Shown here: in pieces, positions 1-13,800 of the stretch
Numbering within the stretch: position 1 is the stretch's first letter
Layout: every line of letters starts with the position of its first letter
From: Limnoperna fortunei
Taxonomy: Eukaryota > Mollusca > Bivalvia > Mytilida > Modiolidae
Direction: 5' to 3'
DNA length: 64,000 bases
Assembly (NCBI GenBank): GCA_944474755.1
Contig: OX104113.1
Coordinates: 24,060,432 to 24,124,431, forward strand
Program-made: the position numbers and the translations under genes
Notes under the pieces: model-generated
Told to the model about the DNA's origin: nothing
What the model saw: only the letters and a program-made list of their open reading frames with translations
Database searches by the model: none

Positions 1-880
1 GACATGTTAAGCCGTGTGCTTTGCATAAAGTATAATTTGGGATAAAAGCTTTACATTTAACTTTAGCATTGCCAAAATTAAAAAAAAGTAAGTTATGTTT
101 GAAAAAAATTCTTATTCACGTAAAATAGTGCTGACCGAAATAGAAATAAATAAAAATAGGTTTCCAGGCATGCGCACGATTTGCATAAATTCGCGAAGTG
201 AAAGAAGCTGAACTGTGAATTGTACTAGCACAGCTCACTCTTCTCAGACTTCCAGGATTGCAATAAATCAAATTGTTAACGTTGTTGAAACCATTAAAGA
301 CGCTAATTAATATTTATAATGAATTTTTAAATATAGATAGACATATAGATAAAGACCGACAAGTTATTTCTACATGCGCAAAACAAAAGAAAAATCGTGA
401 AGTTCGAAGATTGAACACATTTTAATTTTGTAGTAATGAGAAAAGTAAGACATTAGTTGGTTCTTTGCTTGCAATAAACAATCGATACAATATATTTTCT
501 ACACCCTGAAAATCCAAAAAACACAGTGTCACACCGTGTTACACCCGAAAGTCGGTACATCAAGGGGATTAATTTTAAGGTGATGATAGATAACAACACT
601 CTGAAACACTGTGATTCTCCGAGAAAATTTCGGTGATACACCGTGAAACACCGAGAAATTTCTCTTATTTGAGTGTTTGAGGGACCACACACTCTGGGCG
701 TACTGTAAGCACATAGTGGTAAAACATAATTATAAGCAGATAAAAACATATAAGTGGTTGAAACTTAATCATTAAAAAGTACATGTATAAGGAACTAAAA
801 GTTATGCATACAGATTCAAAGTAAAACATTTTCAGGCAGAGCAGTTAATTATGTAACAAAGCTAGCATAACTATAAGCAA
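1..880. other. AT-rich DNA with no recognised gene
   Basis: No supported exon was found on either strand. The segment around 520-660 repeats short phrases such as ACACCGTG and CCGAGAAA, which look like a worn local repeat. The open frames here are short and show no recognisable domain. Confidence 0.4.
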
Positions 881-1270
881 CAAAGTAAATGTAAAAAAAA
901 AGTAAAAAAAAGCATATAAAACAGGTTTGAAGACTTCTGCTATGAGGCGGCAGGACATTACCTTCTACAGGCACTGCAATGACATGTTTCCAATTAAGAA
1001 ACACCAATTCGAAATAACATTTTTTAAGGTACCAAAAGTAGAGAAGCTTCTTGTCTGATCTGGAAGGGGTGTTCCACAGCCTTGCAGCCTCATAGCTGAA
1101 ACTCTTCTTACCATATCTTGTTGTTTTAGGTCGGGGAATATTCGCTATGTTATTGTACCTAAAAATTATAAGAATTCTGTTTTATTTTGACAATGTCATG
1201 AAGAAGAACTGGACTAGATTGATGCAAGATTTTGTAGTTCTCTAGTGTCATGGTATTCATTCTACGGACT
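880..1270 (-). mobile_element. 3' fragment of a LINE (C-terminal end of the reverse-transcriptase ORF)
   Basis: Read on the minus strand, this stretch translates to the C-terminal signature of many non-LTR retrotransposons: the phrase YGKKSFSYEAARLWNTP, of the widespread (A/P)RxWNxLP type. A short hydrophobic tail, a stop and an AT-rich 3' region follow. The same signature (YGKRSFGYEAARIWNSLP) recurs on the plus strand near 25.0 kb, so both come from related elements. There is no endonuclease or polymerase core here; it is a 5'-truncated dead copy. Seen: the translated motif. Known: its place at the end of LINE ORF2. Inferred: the exact edges. Confidence 0.6.
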
Positions 1271-2215
1271 TCTAATGATGAAAATATATACCCCCGGTAT
1301 TTATATAAGATGTTTTATATTATACATGTTATAATGATAGATATTTTAACCACTGTTTTGTTTTGTTAATTTTTTAAATATTTTTAAATAGGCAGTTCAT
1401 CATTTGTTTGATATAAATTTATATATGATTGATAACTGTAATGATATTTGAGCTGTATTTGTTGTCCGTCAACACATAGTATTATTTTTAAATGTTGTTT
1501 TGTTTTATTTATTTTAAAACAGGTTTGCCAAATTTAGGTTGTAGAAATTTTACATGGTATTGTTTTTAACGGGTGTTTTGTATTTTCTCAACATGCTTAC
1601 ACCAAATGTAGATTATTTATATCAATTATTTAACTAAAACTAATTGATTTTATAAATTTCTCCTTCCAAGCTAATTATTTTAATTTTTGTAATCATTAAA
1701 GTCATTTTATTAAAGATCAATTAAGAACTAATTGAAGACATTTACTCCATTTTTTATCAGGAAACGTAACTTCATATATAACATTTGTTATTATAATGTA
1801 ATATAAAAAAAGTAGGGAGAACGGACTCATTATCCAGGGCAAATGGACTCGGGTCAAACCTGACACCACGTTATATAATGTAGTTTCTTGGTAGTTATAG
1901 CTCTCGACTGTATATTGTCACACACGCCATGACATACCCATAATCATAGCCTTTATATATCATAACAGACATATAGGCATGTAACACAGTGCTTTCACAT
2001 GCACATATAATAATGTAATAAATCTTTTTGATAGTTCTACCCAAACACTATTAATAGATAATTGCCTGCATCTGGTACCACTATAACTGACCTGACATGT
2101 TACTTGTTTAGTATCTATTATAGCACTGTCAAAATCTTGGTTGTTTACAATACCAGATCTAAAACTCTGATTTTACAGTAATCAATGTTCCATCTTTTGT
2201 TATAGCCTCGCTCGA
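1271..2215. other. AT-rich intergenic DNA
   Basis: Mostly T-rich and A-rich stretches without a supported exon, RNA gene or clear repeat boundary. Confidence 0.35.
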
Positions 2216-2640
2216 CAGAGTCGGGGGTATATAGTGGTCCTCATGTCTGTCCATCTGTCCTTCCGTCCGTCCTTCAGTCCGTCCATTTGTCCGTCCACAT
2301 TTTGTTTCCGGATGATAATTCGAAAAGTTTATATCCAATTTGAATGAAACTTTGGGATATTGTTATATATCAAGTCGGTAAGAAGCCTATCGATTTTGGG
2401 GTGAATCCATCAAATTTCAAGGTCACAGTCCAAGAAAAACGTTAGAAATTTTAACAAAAAAGTTGTTTCTGGACAATAACTCAAAAAGTTTGCGTCCAAT
2501 TTGAATGAAACTTTGGGATATTGTTTTATATCAGGTTGGTAAAAATGCTATTGATTTTGGGGGAAATTCATCAAATTTCAAGGTCACAGTCCACGAAAAA
2601 CGTCAAAAAATATATATATATGAAATGACAAACCCCAAAT
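2216..2640. repeat. Dispersed repeat, two imperfect direct units
   Basis: A CTGTCC/CCGTCC-rich lead (2250-2300) is followed by two diverged direct copies of about 175 bp. Each holds CCAATTTGAATGAAACTTTG (near 2335 and 2498), ATTTCAAGGTCACAGTCCA (near 2414 and 2574) and AAAAACGT. This lead-plus-repeats style is familiar from bivalve dispersed repeats. It has no coding capacity. Confidence 0.6.
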
Positions 2641-4311
2641 AAATCTTTTGAGCACACCCCTCTTACACAAATTAAAGCAGTGCTGAGATGACCAAACTGC
2701 TTATGGGACACTCATCTACAAAAATTAGGTTCTTGATGACTAGTTATCTTTAGTCTTACAATTGCAGCTAATATCAAAGACAATGATTAAACTAAAATAT
2801 ATATTTTGAAAGAACTTCAATTTCAGACAAATCTGAAAGTGTGTCTTGATGGATCGGTTATGATTTTCATTTAATATACGGTTTTTATATAAATTTATTA
2901 ACCACATATGTTTCCACACTAGGCATAATCTGGTTATCCATAAACTAGTTTTTATAAAACACAGACATATTGAGGGTAATTTAACTACAACAGCAACAAT
3001 CAACATGATCAAGATTTGAATGAATGATTATGCCATAATTTTTCATTTATACTTAACATACAGGTTGGCCAATCAACACATTTTCATGCCCTTTACTGAC
3101 TTTTTTTTTAATTCTCCGAAATTTATTCCAACTAATTGTTAGGAATATTATTAACATGTTTTTGTGAAGCCTGGGCAAATGTTTAAAAAAATCTTGTACT
3201 TGTGATTCAATCTTGTATTCATATAAGATGCAATATTCATTATTATGGCCATATCCTGAAATAAAATTCTGTGGAAAAATGAAGAAGTAGGTCAGCAATG
3301 TAAGCATAATTGTTATTTATTTACTGTTTTTTTTTATTCTAGTCCACATACAACTTTTAAATATAGTGTTTTGAAAAGCAAAATCAACAAAAGAATCCAT
3401 TCTCTCTACTAATTAGATGGCTATCTGTTCACATTACAACACAACAATATGTGTAATGAACAAATGGTCACAGGTGCAAAAACCAAAAGTCAAAAGTTAT
3501 CTTAGGTAGATCCCAGAATAATAATGTACATTTCCTTGCTCATTATTTGTCATATCCATTGGAGGAGATAGGGTATACTGTATAAGAATATAAGTAATAA
3601 GCAGACATTTAATGGAGCTTTTTTTTTAATGATGGCATTCTTGTATAACCTAAGAACCCTTTCGAACAAGAAATACAGCTGTATTAAATCAATTGATTGC
3701 TATTGATACAAAATATACTGTTTTACCCTAAGTTAATGTTAAAAACACATGTATTTTTGAGTTTAAAAAGTTAATAGTTATATAGAATTTCCGATTGTTG
3801 CCGAACATTATCGAGGTCTGCTCCATTAAAAAACAATGGACATCCGGGACACCAAATATGATCACGTGGTCAATATGTTTCTCGTATAAATACAAATTTT
3901 GGTTTATTATCAGTATTAGCCTCTTGTTCTTCTATTAAAGTTGTGATGGGCAATTCAGATATCTAAACATTTTGAAAGTATTCCTTGAGAAAATAGTATG
4001 AATTTCTAATGCTCATATTACAGATTTCATTGTTATTACATACATGTATTTGTTAAGGACCCACCTTTGTCTATACTATGTATATACTAGGAAACTACTT
4101 CTTAAAAAAACATGAAAAAAACCACATTCAAAGTTGATTGAAAGAAATGAATGAGTTAATGGAATCCAATTGCTTTTGACGATGTCTCTGTGACATGGAA
4201 ATAACCGTATTTTTATAAAATATATTATCAATTATTTATAGTAAATTTTAACAAAAAGTACCAATCAATGTCATATTAACAGTTGAATGTTGAATAGTTA
4301 TACATTTGTTT
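2641..4311. other. AT-rich DNA upstream of the first recognised RADX exon
   Basis: I looked here for the missing N-terminal RADX exon and promoter and found none I could support. Several short open frames exist on both strands, but none ends at a donor in the right phase with RADX-like residues. The initiating exon may be short, or may lie further upstream. Confidence 0.35.
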
Positions 4312-4470
4312 TTTAGATGTTTGAATGCCACTTTCAGCAATATTTCAGCTATATTGTGGCATCCACTTTTTTATTGGTTAGGAAGCTTAAGCTAAAGTAC
4401 CAAGGGAAAACCACTGACCTTCGGAAGGAAAACTGGCAGTCCTTGACTAGTGACACAATTGAGAATTATA
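4312..4470 (-). mobile_element. Truncated mollusc SINE (minus strand)
   Basis: The phrases GAATGCCACTTTCAGCAAT, TTTCAGCTAT and GGCATCCACTTTTTATTGG form the reverse complement of the 3' domain shared by the SINEs at 15.7, 42.6 and 55.7 kb. The tRNA-like head is lost or unrecognisable. Confidence 0.55.
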
Positions 4471-4662
4471 GTCCACAAGAAGTGGTGTAATTAAACCTTA
4501 AAAAAGTGCTTTAGACATACGTTTAGATGTTTATTGTGTCATTTGTATCAGTCCAAGGCAAAAATAGTTTTTAGCAATTGAAATAAATGATGTTTAAGCT
4601 TTAAAAATAATGTCTTAAATATTTTGATCTGTTAATATGCTACTGGTACTTTTTTTGCACAG

Positions 4663-4827
4663 ATCATTCACATATCCAGATATCTGTCAGATCCTTTACA
4701 TATTTCACAAACCAGTTTGGATACAGGTAGAGTTATCGATGTCTATCAGCTGACAGTGACAGATAGAAAGTCAAAAAGAAAGGTTATACTTGATCCTGAA
4801 TTGGGAATCCTTGTACAGAATGGACAG
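4663..4827 (+). CDS. RADX: RADX exon a (first one found)
   Basis: 165 bp, phase 0 at both ends. It encodes the start of the first OB-fold region (ISRYLSDPLH..VYQLTVTDRKSKRKV). The acceptor is TTTTTTGCACAG and the donor is GGACAG|GTATAAC. An in-frame TAA lies three bases into the intron. The last 33 bp and the donor are the first unit of the 54-bp tandem array. Confidence 0.88.
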
Positions 4828-7800
4828 GTATAACTTAGTTTATAGTGTCCTGAATTGGGCATCCTTGTACAGAATGGACAGGTATAACTTAGTTTATAGT
4901 GTCCTGAATTGGGCATCCTTGTACAGAATGGACAGGTATAACTTAGTTTATAGTGTCCGGAATTGGGCATCCTTGTACAGAATGGACAGGTGTAACTTAG
5001 TTTATAGCATCCTGAATTGGGCATCCTTGTACAGAATGGACAGGTATAACATAGTTTATAGTGTCCTGAATTGGGCATCCTTGTGCAGAATGGACAGGTA
5101 TAACTTAGTTTATAGTGTCCTGAATTGGGCATCCTTGTGCAGAATGGACAGGTATAACTTAGTTTATAGTGTCCTGAATTGGGCATCCTTGTGCACGATG
5201 GACAGGTACAACTTAGTTTATAGTGACTTTACTATACTACATGTAGTAAACAGTAAATGTAAAAATCTATGCACTCTTAGGTTACTACTACTAGGTGATG
5301 TTATACACAACCAGCATCTGTCAGGTGGCATGTTCAGTCTGATGTCCAGTGTTGGTCGAGTGTGATGTTTGTTTTTAATTGGGGATTCCTACCAATTTAT
5401 GTAGAATCTGTTCATGTTCAGAATATTGCAGAACTATTGCTGACAGTACATTTAACATCTTACCAATCAGTCGTGTTGTAATATATTTTGTTTTACAGCT
5501 TTTTGAGGGATATTGTATCCAGCTGGAGAAGTGTAGCGTGAAATATGACGAGACAGATTTACAACAGAGAACATTTCTTATTGTTCACCAGCTATCATTG
5601 ATTGAGGGGAAACACATTAGTTTAAAATGTAGGTTGCACTCATGTACTATTTATTGCAGTGTCCTCAACACAAATTTTGCGGATATATACATGTATATTA
5701 ACCATCTTATTGGCCATTTTGCCACTGATGTAAGTATGTTATGTTCACACATATAACATATATGTAAACATAAGTCCATTATGCTGATGTCACAGTGAAT
5801 CTGTCTGTGCAAAATGACCATGTCATATCCATGGTATAAACTAGAATCTACTTTCGTACATGTGAGTGTATTAGAGTTAATGTTGTTAGGTGAAATATGA
5901 CTAAGATATTTTTTAATTTAACTTATGTCAACATTTGCTCTTCACAGTGGAGATAATAAGTTATTTGTCTTGGGACTTGTAGCCACAACTGTAATATAGA
6001 AAGTGTTAAATCAAAATCCAATACATTAAAATAAATTCAATTTTTTATTACACTAGTAACATACACATGACTAATACATGTATCAAATGTTGTCTTGCTG
6101 TAGGTTCAGAGATCACTGATATCCCATGGTGTGATGACTGCGATGACATTGAGAAATCCCCCAGTCCCTTATCCTCCTCCAGAGGATATTTCCTAAATGT
6201 TTGGTCCAGTGTGGAGTTAGAAGGAGATGAATGGAAAAAAGGTTGACTGTTATTATTTCTCCTTATTCTGTTTGTTTAACATTCATTTCTTCCCTGTTAT
6301 CAAAATTTTCTTACTTTTATTCCTCACCACTGAAAATTCCAAATATAAAACATTGAATTGTATATTGAAAACATTTTTGCAAGTATTGTCTGGCAAAAAA
6401 TTATCTCTTGTTTGAAGCTGAAAAGGTTTGTAAAAAATGTCAAACATTGTTTAAAATGGTTAAGTAGTTTAATTAGTTAAATTACCTATTAATACTAACA
6501 TGGGGGGTTCACACCTTACAGCAGGCATGGTCTAATAAACTCCAGCCTTCATTGATTTTTTTTGTTTTATTTTTATGTTTTTCAGTTATGCCATACCCCC
6601 AGCCTTAATTGATCAGTTTTCCTGTGTTTTCATCTTGTACTCTTCCGGGTTCTCGTTAAGACGCGTATACACGTCGAAGTTGTGTAGGACGCGCCATTAT
6701 ATTACTAGATTCCGTGCATCCTCGGGACACATCACAGTCAAATCATTTGCGTCCCTTAAATCAACAGCACGTCATTTACCTAAACTATACCCAACGACAC
6801 TTTTACAACCGGATGTAATTCTAGTTTTAGCTGTGATGCCCAGCAGGTGAAATATATTTGATCTCTGACAGTGACCGATGACCGATAATAAGTGGCTGAA
6901 TTAACAAAAATCTAAACAATCTTAACATGATTTAAATATTTTTTAAAGAAATTTATGATGTATTTAAAAAAAACCAAGTCTTTATAAACCATAATAATAA
7001 TATCTTTCTTGTACATCGAGCCGAAGTAAACAAACACGTTTTCGATGTTCATGGTTTTTAAACTGTAATTAAGTGAAACACCTGGCTTGCAACTTGATTT
7101 TAAAAGTTTTCTATTTGAATAATAAATTAATTATTTCCATTAATTATCAGTGACTGGCTAGAGCTTGGAATCTTTGCGGGTTTACATATCCAATAATGTA
7201 ATACAAAGTCAAAGGTTACAAAGAAAATATTTGCAGCAGAAAGATCGTTTTCGATGTTTTTAAAATGTGATTAAGTAAAAACACTTGGCTTGTGACCTGA
7301 TTGCAATGATTAAAAATTATTATTGTAATGATTAAATGTCGAGTGAACTTTAATTTGTTATTTCAGATGAGGTTAAGCAGAAATATTGTCAAGTTTTGGA
7401 TTGGGAAAATTAAACAAAATTTATAAAATGTATTGAATTACTTAATAACTACTTTTAATATAGTGCTTTGAAATTTATGTATTATACAATTAGTCAAATT
7501 ATTTAAACTGAGGTGTTGCCTCTTATCACACTGAACCCATACATTTTCTCCCAGATGAAGCAATGCAGACTTCAAATAACCAACAGAAATAAATGGTGTT
7601 AATTCATAATTCTCTTCCATAAAATGATGCTAAAATCTTGGGATATATAAATATGGTCACAATAAAATTATGTGTATCTTTCCATAATTTTTCAGACTAA
7701 ATTTTTACCTCAGTAGAAGATTACAATCCTCCATTTTTAAGTTTGAAAAGTTTTAATAAATTTCACAGCAAATTTCATTATTGAATTGAAAAGGCCTCAA

Positions 7801-10800
7801 CCCTGACCAACTTCTTACTTCTAAGTACACCCAGACAGTGAACGGAAATATATCATACAATATTAGGTCGACACAAAGCAAAACTTCCAAAACAAATATT
7901 TTAAATATGTTTTCATTCTGGAAACATGTAGATTAAGCTGTCACAGAGTAATGCATAGGTTTCAACAGGGATATTAGTATCAAATAAAACAAAACTTAAT
8001 GTATTAATCATGGTAACATCATGCAGTATCGGTAAATTGGTTTGAGTCAACTTTATGGACTCGCCAAGACAAATTGGGACTTATCATTCCAAAAAGTGAT
8101 GAGTCCCAGGACTCACCATAAAAAATCCTAGTGAAAACCCTGTACTCTAGCTTCCTCCCCCAATAACAACTGATGCTTTTTTTATGGTATTTTTTGTTTT
8201 CTATTGTAAAATAGTTTTATGGACAAGAAAAATACACAAAGAAAATATGAAACTATTAAAATAATTTCTTTTTTTATCCTGTAGATAATCTAGAGTTATT
8301 GGATGGCTTAGATGACATAAGCCCTGTTGACTTATACACAATAAAGGAAATATCAACTAGCTGGAGACATTTAAAATGTCCACCAATCTTGGTGAAAGTT
8401 TTATGTAAGAAGAGAATTCTTCATTATGCCAAGCCAAGTAAAAATGATAAGTGGCCTTTACAGGTATAGGATAGTACTTATTTGGTTCCATTTGTAAATG
8501 CAAAATATTCAGTTGATGTCTTTACCAGTAAGGACCAAAAAAGGGGTTTGGAAAACACTTTAAATAACAATTTTATGGGTATGATTTTTAGGAAAGAGAA
8601 TATTACAAAACAATCAATTTAACGTGATGAATAGTGTTTCCCTTAACCTAAGCACAATTGTTTCTACTTAGAAAGCAAAGTTGTAAACAATAATTAGTAT
8701 TAATCTTATGTGAAATGTTATAATTTTTGTGGTAATTTGGAGAGAAAAAAAAACAGTGGAGAAAAATATTGAAGGAAAAGGAGAGTGGTGTTTGTTTAAT
8801 TCTTTAGATCATAAAACTAAAATTAGTGAGTGGTGTTTGTTTAATTCTTTAGATCATAAAACTAAAATTAGTGAGTGGTGTTTGTTTAATTCTTTAGATC
8901 ATAAAACTAAAATTAGTTACAGGTGAATTTTTTTTAATTGATCCATTGAATCAAAAGAAATGCTTCTTTATGGTTATTTTTTTTTAAGGTAGCTTGATGT
9001 TATCTACTTTTCACTTGTACAATGTGTTATTTTCTAGGCTCATTTGACAGTGTTTGACAGGACTGGCTGTGCTACACTGGTGTTATGGAATTCACTCTGT
9101 CCTGAATATTATCATAGGTTAGTGCTGTGTATTGGTCAGTTGCTTTTATGCCACTCTCTGTAATTGTTGGAACACCGTCGCATCCATATAGTTATCTGTA
9201 CTCTTTATTTGCAGTGTTTTTACAAAAAAGTTTTGATCAGTTTCAAATATATTAAATCCAATAAGTAAATACTTTTTACAATTTGGACAATAAGCTACCA
9301 TAACCTATGGATGTCAAGGGTTTTTTCCCTGGTACTCTGGCTTTCTCCCCAACTAAAACTGGTTGCCATGATATCGCCAAACAATTGCTAAAAGTGGTGA
9401 AAGTTGTGTTCAACAACACTCAAACAAACTGTAACTGAAAAAATAGTCAATTTGATACATTAAAGTTTGAGATTTTATTTAATTTACATGTTTTGTTTTG
9501 AAGGTTGCAGGAAGGACAGGTATTATTTGTTCAAAGATTTACTGTAAAGAAAAGTTTCCATCTTTTGGACAATTCCAACTATGAACCAACACTTCCCCAA
9601 GGTCTTCAAATGTATGATATTGATATTAATTTAAACAGTCATCATCCTGTTGGACAAATAAAAGTTATCTCCCCTGCCACAGTACCAAACAGCATAAAAC
9701 TACCAACAATACAGTTCAGTTTTGTTCAAAGAAAGGATTTAGGGTAAGCATATTTTTATATAATTCTATTTGTTCCTCTATAATAGCATTATGCTCACTA
9801 ATAACTCTAAACATAAAGCATCTTTTAATATAGCAGAACCTTGTTTTTATGTTTTCCAATAGTTTAGTACCACCTTAAATATGGAAAAATTAGTAAGTTG
9901 GGTTATGTCATCTGTCTTTCATGGTAATAGGTATTCAACTACAACTAAATCATATCATTTATTGAAGTGTTCAGTTTGTATTCTATGTATAATTTATATG
10001 TAAAGAAATGTTCAAGATCAAAACATAGTTACGATTTATTTATCTAAAGCTGTAATAATCATTTTTGTCTTGCCCTGAATGGATGTCACTAAAGTGTTGA
10101 CATATGTATAGATTTATTCCTGTGATGGCAGCAGTCTGACTCTTCCCTTGTCATTTTGCTTTATATTTTTGTAAGCTTAGGCCATACATGTAGGTCCATA
10201 AATTTTAGTCTGTGGTAACTTTTAGGAAATACTTGTCAGTCAGTCATCTGACCTTAACTACAGTCACCTGTAGATTTTTTGCAAATTTGAACTGCAGCCT
10301 GATTTAACTGTATAAGAATAAATCACGAGACAAACGCAAGTTATATCATATAATATGGGTTTCCCCATTTAAAATGGGCAGTCAAATTTCAGCTTACAAA
10401 GCAAATTCAATTATATGATTGTATTACAAATAATGGTACTTAACAATTCTACTTTCAAACAGGTGTTTTCCAAATGATTATATATGTGATATAACAGGTG
10501 TTGTGACATATGTTGGCCGGTTTTACAGAGAAAAAATGACAGGTAATTATTTATAAGGCCTTTAATTCCTGCTAACTGTATTTTTAAAATGAATTTAACT
10601 TTTTGTTACAATAGGACATGCAGCTGGGTAGGAATATTGTGCATCCATCTGTTCATCTGTCAGATTATAAGAATTTCATAAAATTATATCTAAGGTTTTA
10701 TCAGATAAATTCGAAAGTCAGTACCCATTACCGTACATACTCGCACATAAGTCGGGAAATTCAGAGCTAAAATTTTGTTTTAGAGAAGGGTTCCGACTTT

Positions 10801-13800
10801 TAAGCGAGTCATACCACAAGAGGAAAGAATTCCGGTCGAAGTTTGAAAACCGTACATAGATTGCCAACTATAAAGATGAAAATAGACAGAGTCGTGATTA
10901 GTTATGCTAAATAAAGTATATTTAAGGCATTAATAAGATTGTTTTTTGTTTATTTTATCCAGTTTCTATATTTCCATTCGTATTTACCACTGTTTACACA
11001 AGTATGGATTTATTTTTATGTATTGCATAATAATCGGGTGATGGCATGATACAACTAAAAACCGAAAATCAAGATAAACTAACTAATACATAAATGCTAC
11101 AGAATTCGTTTTTTCATCAATTATTATTTTAATTTACAAACCATATTCCTTAATATTTTTATTTTAGCTTTCATTGATTTTAAAAACTCTGCTTTAACTA
11201 TTAAATAATTACGAAAATGAATAGTTGTATACTTACTTGTGTTTGCCTTTTTTATGGTTTTTAGTCATAGCAAATTCAGGGAGATAATAACGTTTACATT
11301 TTTAAAACACGTGTAGACTAGTGTAAACAAACCACTTAGGATAAATGACAAGCGATATTTAACTTATAAAACACGAGAAACAAATAATAAACAAGATGTC
11401 TTACTGATATAATGATTTTTATTCACAAATTTGGAATATTTATTTGATTCTGACCTCATGTCAAAACGTCAGTCTTCCGACCGACTTATACGAGGGTCAA
11501 CAGCAAAATACCAGATTTTTAAGGCCCAAAAAGACCCCCGACTTATATGCGGACCGACTTTTAAGCGAGCATCTACGGTAACTGGAAAATTCCCTTTTGA
11601 AATGCTCTCACATATTTTTTTTTTATGTCTGAATTTTGTGACTTTTATCAAGAATTTATATCAGCAATGTCTATAAAGACTCTGAAATTCAGCACTATTC
11701 AACAGGAGTTATGTCCCTTGGAAATATAATTTACATCGAAAATTGCATTATAAGTGCTCTAACACCCATATTTCTGGTCAGAAATTACGAAATTTATAAT
11801 GGTTAATAACAGCAGTTTATCCAAAGATTAGGAGAAAATCAATGCTATCAATAAATTTGTTTTAACATAGTTATACGTTTAGAAATTAATGTAAAATATT
11901 GGCGAATTGCATATATATGTGGCAGAAAGGTTCATATAGATCATAAATTTTGGAAAGATTATGGAATTTACAAAATTAAAAAGTTGTAGCTTGTAGAGGC
12001 AGCACTCAAATTTTTTTTTAAAGTTTATTTGTACTGTCTCCTTTAATACAAATGTATTTTAATTTTTGTTTCTAAAACACTTCAGGAAAGAGTGGTAATG
12101 ACCTTGGTGGATTTTGGATCAGTAGATGGATGGAAATGATGGACTCTACTAGTTCTAAAACATTTATACTTCATATCTACAGACCAGCAGAGGTACATCA
12201 TCATACAAGATTGGCATACATTTTCTATTTTTGTTAAAGTTTAAAAAAGGTTCAAATTTTTAGTAGAGTTGCAACAAAGAGGTCCGAGTTTCAGAAGGAT
12301 GACAGAATCCTGTTCAAGTTGGAAAATATTGTTTCATCAAGAATGTTTAAGTTATTCCCATTTGAAGATGTAAAAAAAAGCAAATGTTAATTGATTTCTC
12401 AGACCAAGCAAATAGTTCCCCAAACTGATTCACACTAAATTAAAAAACATTTATATCCACAATATAGTACTTCATTTGGAAACCAAAATGTTATCTCAAA
12501 AAGAGTTATGCCTATTAAATGGAGATGTAAAAACCAGAATACAATTAAACCATACATGATCATGGTGGCATTGGGGCAAAAACTTGTCAGTGTGGTGTAA
12601 AAGGCAGAATGTATGTGATGTCAAGAATTCTTGAAATAAACATACAATTATATGGTGTGAAAAAAAATGTAATATCAGACCATGCATCTGCAAAGTGACT
12701 TAAAAATAATTTAACAATAACAATATACTAGTTAGCCCAAACTATGTCATATTTGTATCAGCTATGAAGAAAATAAAATAAACATACATTCTGAATAATG
12801 ACAGCTGTACCTAAACAATAAGTGTGGACTGTTAGCCAATGCTCACTAGTATTTGGTAAACAGGAAGTAGATGACCAAGGAGCATAAAATTGTAATACAC
12901 CATATGGTATCATAGGATAAAGCAATATGCAAAATATCATGCTTCTGCATCCAACAGTTGCTTAGAAAACTGCAACTGAAATTTTTGTTATAGACAAACA
13001 GATGAAAGGACGACCAAATGAACGGACAAGGGTAAAACAGTATAGCCCTCTTGTTTGAAGTGGGCGTATAAATATAGTTTAAAAAAATATCATTTATGTG
13101 GGTGCTGGAGAGGAAGTAAAAAAAAATGTTATAGCTGAGTTCTTTAAACAACTATGAAGGATCAACTGACAATAAAAAAATGCAAGTATTGACATGGATA
13201 AAGCTGATACATGCAGTACTCAGCTTGATAGCTGTAGGGGCTCACTGTAAAACTTGTATTAAAGTACTACAGTTATTACAGTACTATAATTTAAAATGAT
13301 ACAAACCAAAATCCTTTCAACATGCAATTGCTATTCAAGCAACTGTAACAGCAAATAAATGCTGCAATTTTAATGAAATCTGAAAAATGTCATATGTTCT
13401 ATTTTTGAATATGTGTCTGTATTTCTATTTCTAGATAGAAGTTTATGCTAAAATACATCCAGGTGTTGTGTTGGTTTGTAGACACATGAGGATTGTAAAC
13501 AATGTTGGCCATATAAATTCATCCAGACAGAACAGGTCTGTCTATCTAACATCAACAGGATTTACTTGTGTAAGTAAGTTTTTCTTAACCAAAGATTAAG
13601 GTCTGGTATCAATTTGTCTTCGGTCAATTACATAAGTTAATCCACATTTTTTTTCATCACAAAATGACAATTTTCATTATATGTAATGCTCTTATGCATA
13701 AAATTTATACAGGAATGCATTTTCATTATTTGTATTTTTACACTATTTTTTTTCCCTATTTATTGTGGAACACAAACAACTACAGTCATTAACAAAAATT

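Noticed and set aside
4746..5365. Long repetitive ORFs on both strands (CPFCTRMPNSGHYKLSY and LNWASLYRMDRYNLVYS types)
   Set aside because: They are side effects of a 54-bp repeat whose length is divisible by three; the true coding sense is the third frame, which ends at the splice donor. The CPFC pattern is not a zinc-finger gene.
6575..6850. Possible extra RADX exon or separate small gene
   Set aside because: Exon c to exon d is already in phase without it, and the peptide (IPPALIDQFSCVFILYSSGF) has no recognisable relative.
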